NCBI RefSeq assembly: GCF_024626525.1
Contig: NZ_JANJGU010000001.1
Location: 124,001-188,000 of the forward strand
Direction: 5' to 3'
Source of the DNA: Lederbergia panacisoli
GTDB taxonomy: Bacteria; Bacillota; Bacilli; Bacillales; Bacillaceae_C
Length of the DNA stretch: 64,000 nt
This document shows, in pieces, positions 18,299-27,315 of the stretch. Position 1 is the first letter of the stretch. Each line of letters opens with the position of its first letter. The notes below the pieces were generated by a model. The model did not search any database. It was not told the DNA's origin and saw only the letters and a list, made by a program, of their open reading frames with translations. Position numbers and translations under genes: made by a program.

Positions 18299-20563
18299 AT
18301 GACAACGATATCGAAAGAACAAGGAAACCGTACATTGGCATTTGATAAAAATAGGCTGGAGGCCTTTATTGAAAGGATTACTTCAATTAATTCAAAGGAT
18401 TTCAATGAAAAGATATTCAGAAGTATCGAATCAAAAGATCAGTACAAGGCGGAGCATATCACCTCCCTCCTTATCAAAACTGCATTGGAAAATGTGGATG
18501 AAGTTAACACCCAATGGACTTTTGATGCTGCAAAAATTTATCTTCAAAGCTTATACAAAAAAGCGAGTGTAAACCGTTCATACGATAAAGAATTAAAATA
18601 TGGAGATTTTTATGGACTTTTAAAAACACTAGCTGGAAAAGGAATTTACTCTCCTAATATATTAGAGAAATATACTAGAGAGGAAATAATCGAATTATCG
18701 AAATTAATAGAACCGAATCGTGATTTGCTATTTGATTATATTGGCTTGCATACATTGGCCACAAGGTATCTTGCAACTGACCATGAAAAAAATACATATG
18801 AACTTCCACAAGAACGTTGGTTAGTGATTGCGATGCATCTAATGCAGGACGAGCCAGTGCATCAACGTTCACATTTAGTTGCAGAAAGCTACTGGGCATT
18901 ATCCAATCTTTATATGACCGTTGCAACCCCTACTCTAGCGAATGCCGGTCTTGCCCACGGACAATTATCAAGTTGTTTTATCGATACCGTTGAAGACTCA
19001 TTGATGGGGATTTATAACAGTAATACTGATGTAGCAAGACTTTCTAAAGATGGTGGCGGAATTGGCGTCTATATGGGGAAAGTCAGAAGTCGCGGCAGTT
19101 CAATCAAAGGCTTTAAAGGAGCATCTTCCGGCACTATTCCTTGGATAAAACAATTAAACAACACAGCTGTCAGCGTTGACCAGCTCGGACGAAGAAAAGG
19201 CGCCATCGCTGTTTATCTAGACGTTTGGCATGCAGATATTCTCTCCTTTTTAGATTTAAAGTTAAATAATGGCGATGAAAGACAAAGAGCCCATGATATT
19301 TTTACAGGTGTGTGCTTGCCGGATCTATTTATGGAACAAGTGGAAAGACGCGGCGATTGGTACTTATTTGACCCTCACGAAGTAAAAAATGTAATGGGAT
19401 ATGCACTTGAAGACTTTTATGATGAGAAAAAAGGCGAAGGCTCATTTAGAGAAAAATATGAAGAATGTGTTGAAAATAATTCATTGAATAAAACTAAAAT
19501 TCCTGCGATAAAGATCATGGCTCGAATTATGAAGTCGCAGCTTGAGACTGGTACACCATTTATGTTTTACCGTGATGAAGTAAATAGAAAAAATCCTAAT
19601 AAACATGTCGGGATGATCTATTCAAGTAATTTATGTACTGAAATAATGCAAAATATGTCCCCTACGATTCAATATGAAGAAATAGTAGATGGAGATACGA
19701 TTATCACTTATAAAAAAGCAGGTGATTTTGTTGTATGCAACCTTTCTTCTATTAATCTAGGAAAAGCAGTACCCGAAGACGTTTTAGGGCGCCTAGTTCC
19801 GATTCAAGTAAGAATGCTCGATAATGTCATCGACTTAAATACGATTAATGTAAAGCAAGCGACCATTACGAATAAAAAATATCGCAGCATTGGGCTCGGT
19901 ACGTTTGGTTGGCATCATCTTTTAGCTCTTAAGGGAATTAAATGGGAATCCCAAGATGCTGTTACATTCGCCGATGAATTATATGAGCGTGTCTCTTTCT
20001 TGACCATTAAAGCGAGTGTTGAGTTGGCGAAAGAAAAAGGAGCCTACTCTCAATTTGCAGGGAGTGATTGGCAGACAGGTGATTATTTCAAACAACGTGG
20101 TTATTTAGAAGGTGCAAATGCGGATAGCTGGAAGGGTTTAATGAGTGAGATTGGAGAGCATGGAATTAGAAACGGTTACTTAATGGCAGTCGCCCCTAAT
20201 TCCAGTACATCCGTCATCGCCGGATCTACAGCTAGTATCGATCCTATTTTTAAACCGTTTTATCACGAGGAAAAGAAAGATTTTAAGCTGCCAGTCGTTG
20301 CTCCCGATTTGGATCACAATACGTATGATATATACCGCCGTTCAGCATACATTGTCGATCAACGCTGGTCAATCTTGCAAAATGCCGCAAGACAGCGTCA
20401 TATAGACCAAGCCATTTCGTTTAATTTTTATGTGCCAAATCATATAAAAGCTCAAGTAATGTTAGATTTGCATTTACAAGCGTGGGATCAGGGTTTAAAA
20501 ACAACATATTACGTCCGTTCCACAGCATCGGACATCGAGGATTGTGTATGGTGCGAGTCTTAA
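18299..20563 (+). CDS. nrdA: Ribonucleotide reductase class I, alpha subunit
   Basis: Reduces ribonucleoside diphosphates to deoxy forms (754 aa). The N-terminal ~95 residues align with the ATP-cone region of NrdA, though several nucleotide-contact residues look degenerate, so dATP feedback may be altered. Catalytic features: first redox Cys in LSSCFID (C226), SNLCTEI near residue 440 with the radical Cys and neighbouring Asn/Glu, second redox Cys in VCNLSS, the radical-path Tyr pair in TTYYVRS, and the C-terminal thioredoxin-reduced pair CVWC (749-752). It follows the B12 riboswitch and its 3' end overlaps the flavodoxin gene by 16 bp. Database labels may read NrdE. Confidence 0.94.
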   Translation: MTTISKEQGNRTLAFDKNRLEAFIERITSINSKDFNEKIFRSIESKDQYKAEHITSLLIKTALENVDEVNTQWTFDAAKIYLQSLYKKASVNRSYDKELKYGDFYGLLKTLAGKGIYSPNILEKYTREEIIELSKLIEPNRDLLFDYIGLHTLATRYLATDHEKNTYELPQERWLVIAMHLMQDEPVHQRSHLVAESYWALSNLYMTVATPTLANAGLAHGQLSSCFIDTVEDSLMGIYNSNTDVARLSKDGGGIGVYMGKVRSRGSSIKGFKGASSGTIPWIKQLNNTAVSVDQLGRRKGAIAVYLDVWHADILSFLDLKLNNGDERQRAHDIFTGVCLPDLFMEQVERRGDWYLFDPHEVKNVMGYALEDFYDEKKGEGSFREKYEECVENNSLNKTKIPAIKIMARIMKSQLETGTPFMFYRDEVNRKNPNKHVGMIYSSNLCTEIMQNMSPTIQYEEIVDGDTIITYKKAGDFVVCNLSSINLGKAVPEDVLGRLVPIQVRMLDNVIDLNTINVKQATITNKKYRSIGLGTFGWHHLLALKGIKWESQDAVTFADELYERVSFLTIKASVELAKEKGAYSQFAGSDWQTGDYFKQRGYLEGANADSWKGLMSEIGEHGIRNGYLMAVAPNSSTSVIAGSTASIDPIFKPFYHEEKKDFKLPVVAPDLDHNTYDIYRRSAYIVDQRWSILQNAARQRHIDQAISFNFYVPNHIKAQVMLDLHLQAWDQGLKTTYYVRSTASDIEDCVWCES

Positions 20564-20991
20564 TATGCTATGCAAGTTTTAGTGGAAATACGAAGGAGAC
20601 TGCAGAATTAATTGCCGAGACATTAAGAAATGACGGGTATGAAATATGTCTATATAGGATTGGATCTGGTAATATCCCAGATCCCTCCCTTTTCGATGTG
20701 ATCATGATAGGTTCCTTTACATGGGCGAAAGGTGCTACTCCCAATGATGTGAAGGATTTCGTATATGAGGTTGGGTACAAACCACCATATGTTTTCATTT
20801 TTGGAACGGGAGATACACAATTTGGCGGAGATTTGTTATTTTGTAATGCGGTCGATAAACTAGCAAAGTTTTACAATACATCTTATGAACCATTAAAAAT
20901 TGAACAAAGTCCAAGAGGATCACAAGAGGTTCGCGTCATTGCTTGGACGAAAGGAGTAATGAAACATTGTCTACAGTACTTAGTAAAGTAG
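20548..20991 (+). CDS. Flavodoxin inside the nrd operon (NrdI-like role)
   Basis: FMN-binding flavodoxin (147 aa): phosphate loop YASFSGNTKET at residues 8-18, IGSFTWAKGATP near residue 52 and GTGDTQFGGDLLF near residue 90. Start ATG 20548 is preceded by GAGG and lies 16 bp inside nrdA; the 3' end overlaps the reading region of nrdB by about 25 bp. Position between alpha and beta genes matches that of nrdI in class Ib operons, so a job in assembling or repairing the beta-subunit cofactor is likely, but this is a canonical flavodoxin sequence rather than a standard short NrdI. A general electron donor is the alternative. Confidence 0.85.
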   Translation: MVRVLICYASFSGNTKETAELIAETLRNDGYEICLYRIGSGNIPDPSLFDVIMIGSFTWAKGATPNDVKDFVYEVGYKPPYVFIFGTGDTQFGGDLLFCNAVDKLAKFYNTSYEPLKIEQSPRGSQEVRVIAWTKGVMKHCLQYLVK

Positions 20992-22007
20992 TTATTTTAG
21001 AACCAACGAATCCAAATAAATCGACTGCCCTTTTTGGTGGAAAAGCGAGCGGAATCTTAAATTGGAATGATCTTGCCTACCCTCATTTTTACCAGCATCG
21101 CGAGCAAATTCGTGCACTTTTCTGGCGTGCGAGTGAAGTGGATATGTCTGCAGATATTAAACAATTTAATATTCTTTCAATAGAAGAAAAGACTGCTTTT
21201 TTAAAAATCATTGGATTACTCGCTACACTGGACGGCCCTCAAACAGATATGGCTGCGAGAATTTCGCATTTTTCTTCAGATCCGTCCGTGAAGTCGATTA
21301 TGGCTACTATTGCAGACCAGGAAAGTGAACATAATCATAGCTATGCCTATGTGCTTTCTTCTGTAACTAATTTGATTGAACAAAATGAATCTTTTGAGAC
21401 AGGCCGTAAAGACGAGATACTGTTAAAGCGAAACGAACGAATTATAGATGTCTATAACGAATTTGCCAATAATCCATCGATTTTAAATGTATTGAAAGCA
21501 ATGGTCTACACCTCCCTTCTCGAAGGTCTATTCTTTTATTCTGGATTTGCTTTCTTTTACAATCTAGCGAGAAATCAAAAGATGGTTGGGACTTCTACGA
21601 TGATCTCGTATATAAACCGAGATGAGCTGCAACATGGTCGTTTTATAAGTGAACTATTTCGAGCTGCACTAGCTGAAAATCCAGAATACAATACAAAAGA
21701 ATTCACTGATTGGGTGTATGATCAGTTTAAACATTCAGTAGAACAAGAAACAATTTGGAGTAAATATGTGCTTGGTGGGATTGAAGGAATCGACCTAGTA
21801 GAAATGGAAGGATACATTAAATATCGCGCTAATAAAATGCTTAGACTTTTAGGTCTAAGTGAAATTTATGAGGATTTTACGGAAAATCCAATGAAATGGA
21901 TTCGTGCTTATGTTGACAATTTCGATGATACGAAAACCGATTTCTTCGAACAAAAATCACGTCAGTATACGAAAACGAGTGATTTGAATGGGTTTGATGA
22001 ATTATAA
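20967..22007 (+). CDS. nrdB: Ribonucleotide reductase class I, beta subunit
   Basis: Dimetal/tyrosyl-radical subunit (about 346 aa). Ligand pattern is complete: Asp in ATLDGPQ, Glu and His in SEHNHSYAY with the radical Tyr four residues after the His, Glu in LEGLFFYSGF, and Glu/His in NRDELQHGR. The start is placed at TTG 20967 because AAGGAG lies 10 nt upstream; an in-frame TTG at 20943 lacks a ribosome site. It overlaps the flavodoxin gene, so the three genes are translationally linked. No terminator is obvious before repeat array B. Confidence 0.94.
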   Translation: MSTVLSKVVILEPTNPNKSTALFGGKASGILNWNDLAYPHFYQHREQIRALFWRASEVDMSADIKQFNILSIEEKTAFLKIIGLLATLDGPQTDMAARISHFSSDPSVKSIMATIADQESEHNHSYAYVLSSVTNLIEQNESFETGRKDEILLKRNERIIDVYNEFANNPSILNVLKAMVYTSLLEGLFFYSGFAFFYNLARNQKMVGTSTMISYINRDELQHGRFISELFRAALAENPEYNTKEFTDWVYDQFKHSVEQETIWSKYVLGGIEGIDLVEMEGYIKYRANKMLRLLGLSEIYEDFTENPMKWIRAYVDNFDDTKTDFFEQKSRQYTKTSDLNGFDEL

Positions 22008-22074
22008 TACAGCCTCTATTGAGATTATGTTCATTTGGGACTGAATTTTAGGTAAAATATGAAATTCCAGCTTA

Positions 22075-22624
22075 ATTCAATCTCAATTTATAAAAATAAA
22101 GTTTTCCTATTCGAATCCTGGCCCGATTCGATCTCAATTCATGGAAATAACGTATTTCTGATCGAATCCACTGTCCATTCGACCACAATATATCAATAAA
22201 ATGTATTTCCGGTCGAATCCATGGGCAATTCGATCCCAATTCATGAAAATAACGTATTTCTGATCGAATCCCGGGCCGATTCGGTCTCAATTTGTAAAAA
22301 TAACGTATTCCAGTTGAATCCTGGCCCGATTCGATCTCAATTCATGGAAGTAACGTATTTCTGATCGAATCCACTGTCCATCGACCACAATATATGAATA
22401 AAATGTATTTCCGGTCGAATCCATTGGCAATTCGATCCCAATTCATGAAAATAACGTATTTCCGATTGAATCCATGGGCAATTCGATCTCATTTCATGAA
22501 AATAATGTATTTCCGGTCGAATCCCAGCCTGATTCGATCCCAATTCTTGAAAATAACGTATTTCTAATCGAATCCCAGCCCGATTCGATCTCAATTTGTA
22601 AAAATAACGTATTCCAGTTCGAAT
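22075..22624. repeat. Tandem array B: eleven ~51-bp units with terminal inverted half-sites
   Basis: About eleven tandem units of 50-51 bp, each beginning ATTCGATC and carrying GATCGAAT at positions 35-42, so inverted half-sites alternate with ~26-nt and 9-nt spacers. Units 2-4 and 6-8 are near copies, giving a 203-bp superrepeat (unit 2 at 22126, unit 6 at 22329). Sequence is unrelated to array A but the period and layout are the same. Repetitive open frames on both strands are by-products. It sits between the 3' ends of nrdB and the csp gene. Confidence 0.93.
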
Positions 22625-22665
22625 CTACCCCTTGTCGAACCAACCAAGGTATTGATTATATAAGA

Positions 22666-22693
22666 AAAAAACTGCCCCTTAAGGCAGTTTTTT
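22666..22693. terminator. Bidirectional terminator next to csp
   Basis: Perfect 11-bp stem AAAAAACTGCC/GGCAGTTTTTT (22666-22676, 22683-22693) with CCTTAA loop; serves the minus-strand csp gene and any read-through from array B. Confidence 0.88.
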
Positions 22694-22707
22694 GTTTGTG
22701 AACTTAA

Positions 22708-22908
22708 TTATAGTTTAACAACGTTTTCTGCTTGTGGTCCACGTTGTCCTTCAACGATTTCAAATTCAACTTGTTGACCTTCGTCAAGAGTTTTGTAACC
22801 TTCTCCTTGAATAGCGCTGAAATGAACGAATACGTCGTTTCCGCCTTCAACTTCGATGAAGCCGAATCCTTTTTCACTGTTAAACCATTTTACTGTACCT
22901 GTTGCCAT
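22708..22908 (-). CDS. cspD: Cold-shock protein (CspB/CspD family)
   Basis: 66-aa OB-fold nucleic-acid chaperone. RNP1 KGFGFIEV and RNP2 VFVHFSAI are intact; the C-terminus [11 protein letters not shown] is typical. GGAGG lies 9 nt before the ATG. It has a long, gene-free upstream region (over 500 bp) that could include a structured leader. A second paralogue lies at 49080; the symbol cspD is by similarity and could be exchanged with cspC. Confidence 0.93.
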   Translation of the reverse strand: MATGTVKWFNSEKGFGFIEVEGGNDVFVHFSAIQGEGYKTLDEGQQVEFEIVEGQRGPQAENVVKL

Positions 22909-23422
22909 GCGTTAAAACCTCCAAAAATTTTTTAATATGTTACTCATATTTACGGTGTAAATAAAAATTCACATATTATAAGCAATACCCACAATTAGGA
23001 GTAGATATTCATTATAACATGCGAATTTAACTCCATACATATTCATTGATATTAAACATTGCTAGGGTAATACAGGATAAAACGAAATTAATCTTCGATA
23101 ATTCAAAACAACGAAAGCCCTTCCTCTCCCTCGTCCTTACGGCTCCTAGGCCGTGCCAGTGGGATTTGTCTTAGCAAACAATGGTAAATGTATTTTACCA
23201 TTGGAGAAAAAGGATTCTATATTTAATAATGTAAACTACTATTTAAGTTCAAACTAATCATACATGAGATATATATAAAAAGCAAGAAAATGGGCAAAAT
23301 CTTTTTTCGCCTTTTTTCGCCAAAAAGTCCGATGGCTCTAAGCTTTACTCCACCTTTCAGACAAGAACTTTATCTATTTTACCCATTTAAATTAGCTTTA
23401 AACATATTTGCTAATATAATTT
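22909..23422. other. Long intergenic region upstream of csp, with perfect hairpin
   Basis: About 510 bp without a gene. Near 23182-23207 a perfect 10-bp hairpin CAATGGTAAA/TTTACCATTG occurs. Just left of it (about 23110-23165) is a GC-richer block with CGGCTCCTAGGCCGTGCCAG that stands out from the AT-rich surroundings and resembles debris of an interspersed repeat. The rest holds the csp promoter/leader on the minus strand. No RNA family recognised. Confidence 0.5.
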
Positions 23423-24256
23423 TTATTTAGATTGCGCCTCTTTCTTAGTCGTTCTTTTTCGTTTTGCTGGTTGTTTGGCAGCTGGCTTCGTTCTATCAAT
23501 TGAAGCTTGTAGGGCCGCCATTAAATCTGTCATTTGGGCTGCAGGCTCTTTTTCTTTTGCTGTTACAAGATCTTTACCATTGCGCTTTGCTTCTATTAAT
23601 TGCAATACTTTATTTCTATACTCATCCTCATATTGATCAGGCTGAAATGTAGTAGTTAATTGATCAATTAGCATAATCGCCGTATCAATTTCTTTTTTAG
23701 ACACTTGATCCTCTACGGGTACATTTGGCACATCTGACGCTTTGCGTACTTCATCTGGGTAATGAATGGTTTCCATTACTAGCGTATCATTATATACTCG
23801 AATAACCGCCAATTGCTCTTTTGAACGAATCATAATCTTCGCAATCCCCGCCTTTTCTGATAGGGTTAGGGCTTTGCGAAGAAGTCCGTAAGCTTTAACT
23901 CCTCCACCATCTGGCGACATATAATAACTGCGGTTAAAGTAAATCGGATCGATCTCATTCAATTTTATAAAATCAATCATTTCTACTGCTTTTTCTCCAC
24001 TTGCATTGCTAAGCTCCTGTAGCTCACCCTCTTCCACTATGACATATTTACCTTTTGACACTTCATAGCCCTTTACAATTTCCTTCATATCTAATTCTTG
24101 TTCACAAGCGGGGCAAACTTTTTCATATTTGATAGGTGTATGGCATTTTTGATGGAGTGATCGAAATTTTACATCCTTATCTTCTATCGCAGCATGAAGC
24201 TTTATAGGTATATTTACAAGGCCGAAGCTAATGCTTCCCTTCCACATTGTATGCAT
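23423..24256 (-). CDS. ku: Non-homologous end joining protein Ku
   Basis: Bacterial Ku homodimer subunit (277 aa) that binds DNA ends and recruits LigD. It starts MHTMWKGSISFGLVNIPIKL, the hallmark of the family, carries CHTPIKYEKVCPACE near residues 38-52, and ends with a Lys/Arg/Ala-rich tail (KQPAKRKRTTKKE) typical of C-terminal DNA-binding extensions. Divergent from ligD, 109 bp apart. In B. subtilis the pair is made in the forespore; I looked for a sigma-G promoter and saw no clear match. Confidence 0.96.
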   Translation of the reverse strand: MHTMWKGSISFGLVNIPIKLHAAIEDKDVKFRSLHQKCHTPIKYEKVCPACEQELDMKEIVKGYEVSKGKYVIVEEGELQELSNASGEKAVEMIDFIKLNEIDPIYFNRSYYMSPDGGGVKAYGLLRKALTLSEKAGIAKIMIRSKEQLAVIRVYNDTLVMETIHYPDEVRKASDVPNVPVEDQVSKKEIDTAIMLIDQLTTTFQPDQYEDEYRNKVLQLIEAKRNGKDLVTAKEKEPAAQMTDLMAALQASIDRTKPAAKQPAKRKRTTKKEAQSK

Positions 24257-24365
24257 AATTTATTATCCCACCTCTATCATCATTTACTATAGTTTTTACT
24301 AATGAAAAAAATACATTCGCATAGAATACTGAATGTAGTTATTAACTCGTGCGAGGTGTGTTCTT

Positions 24366-26207
24366 ATGAAACCGATGCTTCCGACTTTAAGTTTTCAGCC
24401 TCCGGAACAAGGGGATTGGCTATACGAAATTAAATATGACGGTTTTCGCGGCATCTTGGAATGGACAAACAATGAGAGCTTTTTATGGAGTCGAAATGGG
24501 AAAAATTTAATGCCTCAATTTCCCGAGTTGAAACATTTTTTGGATGAAAAACAGGAAGAAGCCTTACCATTGCTTCCTCTTATTTTAGATGGGGAACTTA
24601 CAATTTTAGAAAATGAACATAAAGCAAATTTTGGACAGCTCCAAATTAGAGGTAGAATGAAAACGAAGACAAAAATAGAAGAAGCCTACGAGATAAGACC
24701 ATGCACGTATTTAGTTTTTGACCTCTTGTCTAAAAATGGCCAATCGACTGAACATACAGCATATAAAAAAAGAAAAGAATTGTTGTTAGCTGTGTGCAAG
24801 CAACTTGGACTTTCACTAAATCCGGCGGTTGGCGATGAATCAATTATTCAATACATACCTTCGACTTCAGACTTTCAAGCAATTTCTACAACCATGAAAA
24901 ATTCCATGAGCGAAGGTATTGTCGCAAAAAAGTCCAATAGTAAGTGGATGCCAGGAAAGAGAACAACTTCGTGGATAAAAATTAAAAATTGGAAAACGGT
25001 CAGTTGCTTTCTTACAGCTTACGATCAAAATAACGGTTTTTTTTACGTTGGTGTATATAAGGATGATGAAATTTTTTCATTAGGAAATTTTATTAATGGG
25101 ATGGATTCAGAAACAAAGTCAGCATTGCGGGAGGCTATAGTAAATAATTCATATCATCAAAATGGGGACCTACTTTATATCCATCCAAGTATCTGTATGG
25201 ATCTATATTATATTGAATGGAATGGCGAGCAACAGCTAAGGGAACCATTTTTTAAAGAAATACGTTTCGATATTCATCCAGAAACTTGTACTTATGAACA
25301 ATTTTTAATCGCGGAAGCCATTTTCCCAAAAGAAATTGAAATCACTCATCCTGAAAAAATATTATGGCAAAAAGATTCCGTAACCAAATTGGATTTCTTG
25401 CGTTATTTGCGAAAATGTTCCTCCATGATGCTGCCTTTTTTAAGAAACCGGCCGTTAACATTAATTCGGGCACCTCATGGAGAATTTGGCGAGACATTTT
25501 ATCAAAAGAACTGCCCAGAATCGGCTCCAAATTTTGTACAGTCTATTTTACATGAATCAAATGAAATGATTGTTTGCAACGATTTGAAAACATTAATGTG
25601 GTTAGGTAATCAACTTGCCGTCGAATATCATATTCCATTCCAAACAATCAATAGTCCGTTTGTGAGTGAAATTGTCTTTGATTTAGATCCTCCTTCTCGT
25701 GATGAATTTCATTTGGCGATTAAAGCTTCTTTAATATTAAAAAAAGTTCTTGACTCTTTTTCCTTAATTGCTTTTGTTAAATTATCAGGAAATAAAGGCA
25801 TGCAAGTATATATACCTCTCCCAAACAATCGTTTCACATGGGACGAGACGCGTGTTTTCACAGAATTTGTTGCACAGTTTATGATTACATATGATCCGGA
25901 GTCTTTTACAATTGAAAGATTAAAAAAGAATAGAAACGGCAAACTTTATTTCGATTACATACAGCATGCTGAGGGAAAAACAATTGTTGCCCCGTATTCT
26001 GTTAGAAACCATTCAAAAGGACTCGTGGCTGCACCCATTTTTTGGCATGAAATTAATGAGAACTTAAGTCCTAGTGATTTTACGATTTCAAATGTTACAG
26101 ATAGGATCAATAAATGGGGTGATCCATTTTCCGGATTTTTTTATAGTAAAGAAAAGCAGCCATTTGCGAAAAGCCTACAAATGATTAAGCAAGGAAAACT
26201 TTTGTAA
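24366..26207 (+). CDS. ligD: ATP-dependent DNA ligase D (ligase-polymerase)
   Basis: NHEJ ligase/polymerase (613 aa). The ligase domain comes first, with catalytic Lys23 in EIKYDGFRG, ILDGELT near residue 75, EGIVAKK near residue 180 and TTSWIKIKNWK; the primase-like polymerase domain starts near residue 320 (THPEKILWQKD) with DLDPPS near residue 440 supplying metal ligands. There is no phosphoesterase domain, the usual arrangement in Bacillus. Divergent partner of ku. Confidence 0.96.
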   Translation: MKPMLPTLSFQPPEQGDWLYEIKYDGFRGILEWTNNESFLWSRNGKNLMPQFPELKHFLDEKQEEALPLLPLILDGELTILENEHKANFGQLQIRGRMKTKTKIEEAYEIRPCTYLVFDLLSKNGQSTEHTAYKKRKELLLAVCKQLGLSLNPAVGDESIIQYIPSTSDFQAISTTMKNSMSEGIVAKKSNSKWMPGKRTTSWIKIKNWKTVSCFLTAYDQNNGFFYVGVYKDDEIFSLGNFINGMDSETKSALREAIVNNSYHQNGDLLYIHPSICMDLYYIEWNGEQQLREPFFKEIRFDIHPETCTYEQFLIAEAIFPKEIEITHPEKILWQKDSVTKLDFLRYLRKCSSMMLPFLRNRPLTLIRAPHGEFGETFYQKNCPESAPNFVQSILHESNEMIVCNDLKTLMWLGNQLAVEYHIPFQTINSPFVSEIVFDLDPPSRDEFHLAIKASLILKKVLDSFSLIAFVKLSGNKGMQVYIPLPNNRFTWDETRVFTEFVAQFMITYDPESFTIERLKKNRNGKLYFDYIQHAEGKTIVAPYSVRNHSKGLVAAPIFWHEINENLSPSDFTISNVTDRINKWGDPFSGFFYSKEKQPFAKSLQMIKQGKLL

Positions 26208-26921
26208 TCATTGTAAAAAAACGGCAAAACATAAAGAACGTTCATATTCTTTAATATTTGAATCCAAAATGACCATTGGGGTGCTGGAGGAAAAAAGTCT
26301 TTGTAGACTTAATGGCATAATTCCTTGGGAAACGGTCATGATTTTCCTTCCGTTTTTTTTAATTACAAAGTGATAGACCTTTTTATGAATTTGATAACGA
26401 TCTCTACCATTATTTGCCCAAAATTCTCGTTTATCTATTTTTGCTACATCGAAGACTAAGCTTTCGTCATTAGAAAATACTTTTATTCCTTGATTATCTA
26501 TATGAACATGCCATAATAAATTTTTTTCATGGTCCATAATCCTATATAATCTGCCTGATTGATTCTTTATCTTCCGTTCTTTTCCTCTTACCTCCATAAC
26601 GGAAAAGCTGCAAAGTCCATTTCCGGAATATAGTTTCCAATTATACGTGGAAACAGGCGTTGGCATTATCATAAAAAGTGTGGTGCTTTGTTGGTTTAAT
26701 ATTCTTGGACTAGGCAATGAATTACTCTTAATGGAAAAATATACATATTTAAGAAAAGAATATACCATTAGAATCAACACAAAAATCCCCGCACCAATCG
26801 CAGGGAAAAATTGTGTAATTTTAATGCTTGGTAATATCACCATAATGAACACAATCGTGCACAATATTGTTTGATGACTATATAGTCTTGACATGCCTGT
26901 ATAATAATCTTTAATATTCAT
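26208..26921 (-). CDS. Hypothetical membrane protein, two N-terminal TM segments
   Basis: 237 aa. Two hydrophobic segments (about residues 17-35 and 38-60) are followed by a ~170-residue beta-rich soluble domain with WKLYSGNGLCSFSVMEV and LYRIMDHEKNLLWHVHI stretches. I do not recognise the family; the repeated beta pattern recalls tubby/LURP-like phospholipid-binding folds, a guess only. GGGGGAG lies just before the ATG. Its stop codon directly abuts the stop of ligD (convergent), with no terminator between. Confidence 0.7.
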   Translation of the reverse strand: MNIKDYYTGMSRLYSHQTILCTIVFIMVILPSIKITQFFPAIGAGIFVLILMVYSFLKYVYFSIKSNSLPSPRILNQQSTTLFMIMPTPVSTYNWKLYSGNGLCSFSVMEVRGKERKIKNQSGRLYRIMDHEKNLLWHVHIDNQGIKVFSNDESLVFDVAKIDKREFWANNGRDRYQIHKKVYHFVIKKNGRKIMTVSQGIMPLSLQRLFSSSTPMVILDSNIKEYERSLCFAVFLQ

Positions 26922-26985
26922 ATGGCTCCCCCTGCTCTGCCGTATGAAAACATTATATGAATCGGAGGACAGGGATATGCTAGTT

Positions 26986-27315
26986 TTAGACTGTCTTTAA
27001 AAATTGAATCGTAAACGGGATTTTGTATGCTTGACCATCGAACGCTTTGATTGCACCAATGATTGTAAAAATAGTCATAAGAAGACCTATCACTGGTAAA
27101 AGTAGAAATCCGATTAGCACGATGCAAAGTACTCCGGCTCCTATTAAATAAATAGTATATGATATTAAAAAGTTCAAGTATTCCCTCCCGTGGAAATCGA
27201 CAAGAGATGAATCGTCCTTCTTCAAAAGCCAAATAATCAATGGACCTACAAATGTTGAAAAAAAGCTCGTTATATAGATCGCTGCGGCAAATATTCTTTC
27301 ATTTTGATCTCCCAT
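26986..27315 (-). CDS. DUF4870 domain-containing membrane protein
   Basis: Small membrane protein (about 109 aa) with three hydrophobic segments and the family pattern FAAAIYITSFF...FHGREYLNFLISYTIY...AIKAFDGQAYKIPF. I place the start at ATG 27315 (MGDQNERIF); the open frame extends upstream to 27417 but those 34 codons are Asn/Lys/Phe-rich and not conserved-looking. Function unknown; often close to Tic20-like or ion-channel-like small proteins. Confidence 0.8.
   Translation of the reverse strand: MGDQNERIFAAAIYITSFFSTFVGPLIIWLLKKDDSSLVDFHGREYLNFLISYTIYLIGAGVLCIVLIGFLLLPVIGLLMTIFTIIGAIKAFDGQAYKIPFTIQFLKTV

Noticed and set aside
22072-22701. Open frames through array B on both strands
   Set aside because: Same cause as array A; frames break where a unit has a 1-bp indel, and there are no ribosome sites.
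24257-24365. Sigma-G promoters for ku and ligD
   Set aside because: GCATA/GAATG-like -35 elements occur but no CATNMTA-like -10 stands at 17-18 nt.
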